From SIG588 sp045591985 (GTDB lineage: Bacteria; Bacillota; Clostridia; Oscillospirales; Acutalibacteraceae), in assembly GCA_045591985.1 (NCBI GenBank), contig JAZNTV010000088.1:1-26873 (forward strand): 26,873 bases of DNA, read 5' to 3'. Position 1 is the stretch's first letter. Each line of letters begins with the position of its first letter. This document shows, one piece after another, positions 20,758-26,873 of this stretch. The notes under the pieces were generated by a model, which saw nothing but the letters and a program-made list of their open reading frames with translations, was not told the origin of the DNA and searched no databases. A program made the position numbers and the translations under genes.

Positions 20758-23508
20758 ATGGGATTAAGAGATTTTTTCGCGAGTGTATTTAGTAGAAACA
20801 CAAACAATGCACCCTCAACAAATGGTTTAAATTCGGCCAATTTCAACGTGGACAGGTACGTAAACGGTACGCAAAATGCAGAGCAATATGCCGAATATCT
20901 AACGAAGAGTGCGAGCGGCGATTTGACATATAACGGCTATCCCTCTGAAGCACAACCGATTGTGAGCACCAATGCATCCAATATTCATGAGATCGATTTA
21001 TTTGGCGACAGTCGTGATTCGGATACATTTTGGAATCATCACGGGCACACAAAAGATGATTATTATGAACTTGTATCTCATATCCCGGAGGTACAAGAAC
21101 GATTAAATGCCGGCGAGAGCTTGCAAAGTTTATATAACGATCCGAACATTGGGGCATGTGCACGTAATTATTACGATCCGGAACATATGCCGAAAGTGGC
21201 ACAATACGGTGATACCTTTATATCACAAGGCGACAATCGTCATCGTATTTTAGCGGCTCAAGATCAAGGGTATGATATCCCTGTGAGGGTAACAGGCGCT
21301 TACGAACCAATGGAAAAAACGATGTCAAGAGCAGGAGACGTTACAACCGCTGCCACTTCTCACGAGAGGCCTCAAAGTATCTCCGATGATTTACATTATC
21401 CCGATCATAATGAAGATCCCGCGGTACAAGCAGCTCAAAACGAAGAAATCGCTCAACAAAATGATTTGTCGGAGCAGCATAACAAGGCAATGGAATCCCA
21501 GGACAATCACAACCCGGCAAATTATGAAGAAACAAATGCTCCGATGGGAAATGAAAGCGACGCTAACTCACAATCTTCTATAGAAAATAACAATGGCGAA
21601 GACGAATCCGAAGGTGAAGACGAGTCCGAGGTCGAAGATGAATCCGAGGGCGAAGACGAATCTGAAGGTGAAGATGAATCTGAAGGTGAAGATGAGTCTG
21701 AAGCTGAAGATGAATCCGAGGGTGAAGACGAATCCGAAGGTGAAGATGAATCCGAGGGCGTAGATGAATCCGAAGGTGAAGATGAATCCGAGGGTGAAGA
21801 CGAATCCGAAGGTGAAGATGAATCCGAGGGCGTAGATGAGTCTGAAGCTGAAGATGAATCCGAGGGTGAAGACGAATCCGAAGGTGAAGATGAATCTGAA
21901 GGCGTAGATGAGTCTGAAGCTGAAGACGAGTCCGAGGTCGAAGACGAATCTGAAGGTGAAGATGAATCCGAAGGTGAAGATGAATCCGAAGGTGAAGACG
22001 AATCCGAAGGTGAAGACGAATCCGAAGGACAAGATGAGTCCGAAGGCGAAGACGAATCTGAAGGTGAAGATGAATCCGAGGGCGTAGATGAATCCGAAGG
22101 TGAAGATGAGTCCGCGGGCGAAGCTGAAGATGAATCCGAAGGCGAAGACGAATCCGAAGGTGAAGATGAGTCCGAGGGCGTAGATGAATCCGAAGGTGAA
22201 GATGAGTCTGAAGGCGAAGATGAATCCGAGGGTGAAGATGAGTCTGAGGCTGAAGATGAATCCGAAGGTGAAGACGAATCCGAAGGTGAAGATGAATCCG
22301 AAGGTGAAGATGAATCCGAAGGTGAAGATGAATCCGAAGGTGAAGATGAATCTGAAGGTGAAGATGAGGCTGAGGCTGAAGATGAATCCGAAGGTGAAGA
22401 TGAATCCGAAGGTGAAGACGAATCCGAAGGTGAAGATGAATCCGAGGGCGAAGATGAGTCCGAAGGTGAAGATGAGTCTGAAGCTGAAGATGAAACCGAA
22501 GGCGAAGACGAATCTGAAGGTGAAGATGAATCCGAAGGTGAAGATGAATCCGAGGGCGAAGATGAGTCTGAAGATGAAGATGAATCCGAGGGCGAAGACG
22601 AATCCGAGGGTGAAGATGAGTCTGAAGGCGAAGATGAATCCGAGGGCGAAGACGAATCTGAAGCTGAAGATGAGTCCGCGGGCGAAGATGAGTCTGAAGC
22701 TGAAGAAGAATCCGAAGGTGAAGATGAGTCCGAGGGCGAAGACGAATCTGAAGGTGAAGATGAATCCGAAGGTGAAGATGAATCTGAAGGTGAAGATGAG
22801 TCCGAGGGCGAAGATGAGTCTGAAGATGAAGATGAATCCGAGGGCGAAGACGAATCCGAAGGTGAAGACGAATCTGAAGGTGAAGATGAATCCGAAGGTG
22901 AAGACGAATCTGAAGGTGAAGATGAGTCTGAAGGCGAAGATGAATCCGAAGGACAAGATGAGTCTGAAGCTGAAGACGAATCCGAAGGTGAAGATGAGTC
23001 TGAAGGTGAAGATGAGTCCGCGGGCGAAGACGAATCTGAAGGTGAAGATGAATCCGAAGGTGAAGATGAGTCCGAGGGCGAAGATGAATCCGCGGGCGAA
23101 GACGAATCCGAAGGTGAAAACGAATCGGAAGCTGAAGACGAATCCGAAGGTGAAGATGAAACCGAGGGGCAGGACGAATCTGAAGGCGAAGATGAATCTG
23201 AAGGTGAAGATGAATCCGAGGGCGAAGATGAATCCGAGGGCGAAGACGAATCTGAAGGTGAAGATGAATCCGAGGGCGAAGATGAATCCGAGGGCGAAGA
23301 TAAGTCCGCGGGCGAAGACGAATCTGAAGGTGAAGATGAATCCGAAGGTGAAGACGAATCTGAAGGTGAAGGCGAGGACGCCTCTGCTGGTGGAAGTGAA
23401 GCGCCTGATGAAGGAGAGAGCGCTTCTCCTAACGAAGGAGAAAGTGTTGCGCCGGATAGCGGTGGCGAGTCGGCAGATAACGATTACGATTACGGATACG
23501 GTTATTAA
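20758..23508 (+). CDS. ParB-like N-terminal domain fused to long acidic GEDESE repeat
   Basis: A 916-aa protein with no signal peptide or TM segment (ATG 20758, AGGAGA upstream). Residues ~60-190 look like a ParB/Srx-like fold: SHIPEVQERLNAGESLQSLY, then the signature GDNRHRILAAQDQGYDIPVR (Gly158-Asp-Asn-Arg161-His-Arg163), comparable to the GERRYRAA box of ParB and related nucleases. A polar Gln/Asn-rich linker (~195-279) leads to about 98 tandem hexapeptides, consensus GEDESE (residues 280-869). The C-terminus is a Gly/Ser/Glu tail ending DNDYDYGYGY. The repeat carries roughly four negative charges per unit and must be disordered and extremely acidic. The ATPase gene follows after 12 bases. 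A nuclease or DNA-binding role is inferred from the ParB-like box only. Confidence 0.8.
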   Translation: MGLRDFFASVFSRNTNNAPSTNGLNSANFNVDRYVNGTQNAEQYAEYLTKSASGDLTYNGYPSEAQPIVSTNASNIHEIDLFGDSRDSDTFWNHHGHTKDDYYELVSHIPEVQERLNAGESLQSLYNDPNIGACARNYYDPEHMPKVAQYGDTFISQGDNRHRILAAQDQGYDIPVRVTGAYEPMEKTMSRAGDVTTAATSHERPQSISDDLHYPDHNEDPAVQAAQNEEIAQQNDLSEQHNKAMESQDNHNPANYEETNAPMGNESDANSQSSIENNNGEDESEGEDESEVEDESEGEDESEGEDESEGEDESEAEDESEGEDESEGEDESEGVDESEGEDESEGEDESEGEDESEGVDESEAEDESEGEDESEGEDESEGVDESEAEDESEVEDESEGEDESEGEDESEGEDESEGEDESEGQDESEGEDESEGEDESEGVDESEGEDESAGEAEDESEGEDESEGEDESEGVDESEGEDESEGEDESEGEDESEAEDESEGEDESEGEDESEGEDESEGEDESEGEDESEGEDEAEAEDESEGEDESEGEDESEGEDESEGEDESEGEDESEAEDETEGEDESEGEDESEGEDESEGEDESEDEDESEGEDESEGEDESEGEDESEGEDESEAEDESAGEDESEAEEESEGEDESEGEDESEGEDESEGEDESEGEDESEGEDESEDEDESEGEDESEGEDESEGEDESEGEDESEGEDESEGEDESEGQDESEAEDESEGEDESEGEDESAGEDESEGEDESEGEDESEGEDESAGEDESEGENESEAEDESEGEDETEGQDESEGEDESEGEDESEGEDESEGEDESEGEDESEGEDESEGEDKSAGEDESEGEDESEGEDESEGEGEDASAGGSEAPDEGESASPNEGESVAPDSGGESADNDYDYGYGY
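21595..23364 (+). repeat. 18-bp coding minisatellite, about 98 units
   Basis: Tandem 18-bp units, consensus GGTGAAGATGAATCCGAA, spanning 1770 bp (98 x 18 plus one 6-bp insertion near 22110-22120). All units stay in frame. Variation is largely synonymous (GAT/GAC, TCC/TCT, GAA/GAG, GGT/GGC). The main amino-acid changes are at position 1 (G to A, V, D or Q), with position-2 V or Q variants and occasional SA for SE. Confidence 0.95.
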
Positions 23509-23520
23509 AAGGAGAATACT

Positions 23521-24813
23521 ATGAAAAAGATCGAAGTGTTTGACGGGAATGAACTGTCTGAAAGTCCGATTATTTACCCAACGGAAGATCCGCGCTGTGC
23601 ATTTATCGGCGTAGATAATACGGGTAGAGATGTATATGTTCCGATCGATGCCAATTTGCTGAGTCGCCATATGGTTTTGCTTGGCGGCATTGGAACCGGT
23701 AAGACCAATACTTTTAATCAAATTATTTCTCAACTGCGTGAATCAATGACGCAGGAAGACATAATGATTATCTTTGATACCAAAGGCGATTTTTATAACA
23801 CATTTTATCGTCCCGGGGATATTGTTATCAGCAATGACGATACGGCTACCGGCCCGAACGGGAAGGACTTTTGGAATATTTTCAATGAAATCGAACACGA
23901 TGACCATATGGAAGAAAACATCATCGAAATTGCCAAGTCACTCTTCCATCAGAAATTGGAAAAGACCAATCAGCCGTTTTTCCCCAATGCGGCCAAGGAT
24001 TTGTTTTCTGCCGTCTTGACGCATTTCACAAGACATCCGGAACTAAATGCCAACAACGAAACCCTGCGTGCATTTTTGGATGGAGCTCCTACGGCGGATA
24101 TCCGCGAAATGCTGAAACAACACGATGATTTGAAAGCCATGGTGAGTTACATCTTCGATGATCGTTCGCCGCAAACGCAAGGTGTTATTTCGGAATTGCA
24201 GCAACTTTCTCGCGAGATCTTCTTGGGTAACTTTAAAAAGCAGGGGACACTCTCTATGCGTAATATCGTGCGCAACAAAGGCGGCAAGTTTGTCTTTATT
24301 GAGTACGATTTGGGTATTGGTAATATGCTCTCGCCGATCTACAGTCTGCTGTTTGATCTGGCTATTAAAGAGGCGCTTTGCCGCAAGAAGAGCGAGGGAA
24401 GTGTGTATTTCATTACAGATGAGTTTAGTCTGATTCCGAATCTTCAGCACGTAGACGATGCGGTAAACTTCGGCCGCAGTCTCGGTGTGAAGTTTATGAT
24501 CGGTATCCAAAATATCGATCAGGTGTATGAAAACTATGGTGAAAACAGGGCCAGAAGTTTGCTGTCCGGCTTCTTAACGTCGATTTGCTTCCGTGTGAAC
24601 GACGGAAAATCCAAAGAATATATACGCGAACTGCACGGCGAGAATCGAAAGAAAGAAATTTATATGGCTTCGGTTCAAGGACGCGGAATCGTAGAGAGCG
24701 TGCGAGATGCCAGCGTTGTGGAAGATTGGGATATTACAAGGCTTGGGATTGGTCAGGCGATTATTGGCTTCCCCGGAAAGCCGCCGTTCATATTCCAGTT
24801 TAAGAAAGCGTAA
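23521..24813 (+). CDS. TraG/VirD4/HerA-type P-loop ATPase
   Basis: A 430-aa soluble ATPase (ATG 23521, AAAGGAG upstream). Walker A is LLGGIGTGKTNTF (Gly55 to Lys61-Thr62). A strand and Asp follow at IMIIFDTKGDF, and Walker B is VYFITDEFSLIP (Asp300, Glu301). Further TraD/VirD4-like stretches are KFMIGIQNIDQVYENYGENR and the C-terminal GQAIIGFPGKPPFIFQF. The family pumps DNA (coupling proteins, HerA/FtsK clade). N-terminal transmembrane helices of true VirD4 proteins are absent, and no relaxase or other secretion gene is nearby, so it is more like stand-alone cytosolic TraG/HerA-like ATPases. The ParB-like repeat protein precedes it by 12 bases; a functional pair is likely. Confidence 0.9.
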   Translation: MKKIEVFDGNELSESPIIYPTEDPRCAFIGVDNTGRDVYVPIDANLLSRHMVLLGGIGTGKTNTFNQIISQLRESMTQEDIMIIFDTKGDFYNTFYRPGDIVISNDDTATGPNGKDFWNIFNEIEHDDHMEENIIEIAKSLFHQKLEKTNQPFFPNAAKDLFSAVLTHFTRHPELNANNETLRAFLDGAPTADIREMLKQHDDLKAMVSYIFDDRSPQTQGVISELQQLSREIFLGNFKKQGTLSMRNIVRNKGGKFVFIEYDLGIGNMLSPIYSLLFDLAIKEALCRKKSEGSVYFITDEFSLIPNLQHVDDAVNFGRSLGVKFMIGIQNIDQVYENYGENRARSLLSGFLTSICFRVNDGKSKEYIRELHGENRKKEIYMASVQGRGIVESVRDASVVEDWDITRLGIGQAIIGFPGKPPFIFQFKKA

Positions 24814-24826
24814 CGGAGGTGCACGT

Positions 24827-25858
24827 ATGTCGCGTCGCAATCATTTGGAAACCTTTAGCGACCAAATACGCGCAAGCAAAGAGGCGGGAGAAAAGGAAAA
24901 CCGCTATTCCCGTTATTGCGATTTGATCTATTACGAGTCTTCCGTTACACCCGGATTGCGGTTGGCCATGTTGGTATATAAACCTGAAAAACCGAGTTAT
25001 ATTGTGGTTGGTACACATGGGTGGCACATGAGTATACCGTCCTTTTCTCCCAAAGAAGATGCACCTGAGGACGAATGGTTGCGGGTGTATGTGGATATGC
25101 GCGGACGGGCGTTTTCTGATGGTGCGGCGGACTGTAACGGATACGAACTGCACGACGTGATCGATGCGGTGGAATATGTAAAACAACAGTATGCCGACTA
25201 CATTTTGGATGCCGACGTGGTGTATTATTCGGGTGGTTCAGGCGGCGGCGGAAACGGATACGAGATCCTCAACAAATTTCCCGATTATTTTGCCGCTGCT
25301 ACGGTGATGTGCGGTATATCCGACTATGCCAAGTGGTATCACGACGATTGTGTTATCGGTGAGTTTCGGGACGAAATGGACGTGTGGATCGGGTGTACGC
25401 CCGAGCAAAACCCCATGGCCTATTACGCGCGCAGCGGGGTGCACGGCATCGGCAATCTGCACACGCCGTTGTATATCGCACACGGCAACGCCGATGCGCG
25501 CGTGCAGATCTGTCAAGCACACATATACTTGAACGAAGCGGCGCGCACCGGCAAGGATGAGCTGATTTCGTATTATGAACTGGACGAAGTCGGGGGACGC
25601 GATCATTTCGATAACGCCACGGAAGGACAACTGCGTGAAATGTACCGCCGTGAGAACGAACACCGTAAAGCCCATCAAGTGCCGATCACGCTCCCCGAAC
25701 AAGGGCGGCTGACAGTTCACGGATATCTCGTGACCAAGCGGTTTGCCGTGTGGTTGGACAGCGTGGACAAGGTGGCGGAATTGACCTACGATCTTTCAAA
25801 GAACGACTTTTCACTTGCTTGCGACGTTCCGGTGGAATACAAAATCATCTTGACGTGA
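24827..25858 (+). CDS. alpha/beta hydrolase, prolyl-oligopeptidase-like
   Basis: A 343-aa soluble protein (ATG 24827, GGAGGTG five bases upstream). The catalytic triad is visible: nucleophile Ser138 in the elbow YYSGGSGGGGNGYE, Asp223 in LYIAHGNADARV and His260 in GGRDHFDN. The pattern matches the S9/prolyl-oligopeptidase-like and esterase branch of the alpha/beta hydrolases. The N-terminal ~55 residues are charged, and a beta-rich extension follows ~275. It begins 13 bases after the ATPase stop and is co-oriented. An upstream open frame to 24707 overlaps the ATPase gene and lacks an RBS. Peptidase versus esterase activity cannot be decided. A degraded piece of a similar gene lies at 19439-19531. 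Confidence 0.85.
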   Translation: MSRRNHLETFSDQIRASKEAGEKENRYSRYCDLIYYESSVTPGLRLAMLVYKPEKPSYIVVGTHGWHMSIPSFSPKEDAPEDEWLRVYVDMRGRAFSDGAADCNGYELHDVIDAVEYVKQQYADYILDADVVYYSGGSGGGGNGYEILNKFPDYFAAATVMCGISDYAKWYHDDCVIGEFRDEMDVWIGCTPEQNPMAYYARSGVHGIGNLHTPLYIAHGNADARVQICQAHIYLNEAARTGKDELISYYELDEVGGRDHFDNATEGQLREMYRRENEHRKAHQVPITLPEQGRLTVHGYLVTKRFAVWLDSVDKVAELTYDLSKNDFSLACDVPVEYKIILT

Positions 25859-25867
25859 GGTGGTAAC

Positions 25868-26254
25868 ATGTCTTTATACCAACAGTTCAAAACGACAAAA
25901 AACTTGGTTGAGCAAACCAAATTTGTAAAAGTATACACCTGCCGTCTCCACGATAAGTCGTATAAAATCGTTGTGACCAAACGCTTTGCCAACAAACACA
26001 CGGTTTTGAAATGCGAAGACAATCACATCCTGTGGGATCAAATCCCCGCATTGTTCAACTGGGGCGGGAATATGCACGGGGAATACCGCCCGGTGTATCA
26101 AGTGGGGCAAGACAAAGGGCGCACTGTGCTTTTCGTTGTGCGCGGCAAACCAAACGGCGTTATCGGTTTGGACGACGGCATCTTCCGCTCGTCGGAGAAA
26201 TTCGACGAAAACGGTGTAAATGTCATGACGTATAAGCGGTTCAAAAAATTGTAA
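25868..26254 (+). CDS. 128-aa protein of unknown function
   Basis: Starts at ATG 25868, nine bases after the hydrolase stop, with GAGGTGG upstream. It is basic, predicted beta-rich, without membrane segment or signal peptide. Repeated strand-like stretches (VKVYTCRLHDKSYKIVVTKR, RTVLFVVRGKPNGVIGLDDG) suggest a small beta-barrel or SH3-like fold; no family is recognised. Last gene of the set that begins at 20758, since a promoter follows before the SPFH gene. Confidence 0.75.
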   Translation: MSLYQQFKTTKNLVEQTKFVKVYTCRLHDKSYKIVVTKRFANKHTVLKCEDNHILWDQIPALFNWGGNMHGEYRPVYQVGQDKGRTVLFVVRGKPNGVIGLDDGIFRSSEKFDENGVNVMTYKRFKKL

Positions 26255-26274
26255 AACCGCCCGTTCGTCGGTTC

Positions 26275-26303
26275 TTGACAACCCGTGATAAGTGTGTTTT
26301 AAT
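26275..26303 (+). promoter_or_regulatory. promoter of the SPFH-domain gene
   Basis: TTGACA (26275-26280), 17 bases, TTTAAT (26298-26303), 31 bases before ATG 26335. A small AACCG/CGGTT hairpin lies just before it (26255-26275) and may weakly end the preceding unit. Confidence 0.7.
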
Positions 26304-26334
26304 AATCTTAGAATAATTTTTGGGGGGTTATATT

Positions 26335-26873
26335 ATGGGAGTCTTTGTAATTGTGTTGCTTATTCTGGTGGCTATCATTTTGATTCCGTGCATTCGTATC
26401 GTGCCGCAAGCAACGGAATTTGTGGTGGAATTTCTCGGGAAATATAAAACCACGTGGGAAGCGGGCATTCATGTGAAGGTGCCGTTTTTAGAGCGCATCG
26501 CCAAACGTATTACGTTGAAGGAGCAGGTGCTGGATTCTCCGCCGCAACCCGTTATTACCAAAGATAACGTCACGATGCAGATCGATACGGTGGTGTATTT
26601 CCGCATTTTTGATGCAAAACTGTATGCTTACGGTGCTGTTAATCCCATTAGTGCACTCGAAAATTTAACGGCGACCACGCTGCGTAACATCGTCGGCGAA
26701 TTGGAACTCGATAACACGCTCACTTCTCGTGATACCATTAACGAGAAGATGACGGCGATTTTGGATGAAGCGACCGACCAGTGGGGTATCAAAGTCAACC
26801 GTGTGGAATTGAAAAATATCATTCCGCCCTCGGAGATTCAAAACGCGATGGAAAAGCAAATGAAAGCAGAACG
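26335..26873 (+). CDS. SPFH/band-7 domain protein (stomatin/QmcA-like), 3' end outside window
   Basis: Starts at ATG 26335 with a GGGGGG-type RBS; 179 full codons are visible and the frame is open at the window edge. An N-terminal membrane helix (residues 2-20, VFVIVLLILVAIILIP) is followed by the SPFH domain: ATEFVVEFLGKYKTTWEAGI, LKEQVLDSPPQPVITKDNVT, and the alpha/beta region LENLTATTLRNIVGELELD. The final NIIPPSEIQNAMEKQMKAER starts the typical coiled-coil. Members form membrane-microdomain scaffolds and often pair with an NfeD protein, whose gene could lie just beyond the window. Confidence 0.93.
   Translation, partial: MGVFVIVLLILVAIILIPCIRIVPQATEFVVEFLGKYKTTWEAGIHVKVPFLERIAKRITLKEQVLDSPPQPVITKDNVTMQIDTVVYFRIFDAKLYAYGAVNPISALENLTATTLRNIVGELELDNTLTSRDTINEKMTAILDEATDQWGIKVNRVELKNIIPPSEIQNAMEKQMKAE

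Noticed and set aside
22184..23524. 446-aa plus-strand Lys/Met/Pro-rich open frame
   Set aside because: A second reading frame of the same 18-bp repeat; it disappears outside the repeat and has no RBS.
21568..23733. 721-aa minus-strand open frame rich in Phe/Gly/Ile
   Set aside because: It is the complement of the 18-bp coding repeat, which has no stop in that frame; there is no RBS or promoter, and the hydrophobic repeat has no independent support.
23521..24813. Conjugative or type IV secretion locus
   Set aside because: Only the ATPase is present; no relaxase, VirB4, VirB6-like or pilus genes, and the ATPase lacks N-terminal TM helices.

Overview
The window looks like a chromosomal segment from a Gram-positive gut-type Clostridium relative (Bacillota, probably Oscillospiraceae/Ruminococcaceae). 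Evidence: AGGAGG-type ribosome binding sites, near-consensus sigma-A promoters (TTGACA-N17-TATGAT/TATAAT), threonine-rich linkers in secreted proteins, and a mix of GC-balanced core genes with a clearly AT-rich accessory block. Genus and species cannot be read from this sequence.

Region 1 (1-4511, + strand): an (alpha/alpha)-barrel-like protein with its own promoter and terminator, then a three-gene operon (SDR oxidoreductase, LamG-type secreted membrane protein, small secreted membrane protein) with 4-bp ATGA overlaps. Region 2 (4467-11480, - strand): one five-gene operon read leftward, MBOAT O-acyltransferase, DHHW-motif partner, uvrC, MFS transporter and glycerophosphodiester phosphodiesterase. 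It converges on region 1 at a 21-bp-stem bidirectional terminator that contains both stop codons. Region 3 (11526-13932, + strand): HAD phosphatase, citrate synthase, then a tRNA-Asp/tRNA-Thr pair with a perfect-consensus promoter.

Region 4 (13896-18900) is AT-rich accessory DNA immediately downstream of the tRNA pair. It holds small genes (ribbon-helix-helix protein, three tandem zinc-ribbon membrane proteins, a two-TM protein, a 102-aa protein, an XRE regulator) separated by junctions of strikingly regular design. Each junction is a terminator, then an array of short palindromes whose halves are mirror images, then an extended -10 promoter. Three junctions are also preceded by a related ~46-bp element (two close copies, one diverged copy). 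Each gene therefore looks like a self-contained cassette. The block ends with a DUF559 endonuclease-like gene, broken by a frameshift, between imperfect inverted repeats.

Region 5 (18918-26254, + strand): a two-TM protein, a zinc-ribbon/PH-like membrane protein, then a tight four-gene set. The set encodes a 916-aa protein (ParB-like N-terminus plus about 98 acidic hexapeptide repeats), a TraG/VirD4/HerA-type P-loop ATPase, a prolyl-oligopeptidase-like hydrolase and a 128-aa unknown. No relaxase or other secretion components are present, so this may be an undescribed nuclease-translocase system. The window ends inside an SPFH/band-7 gene (26335 onward).
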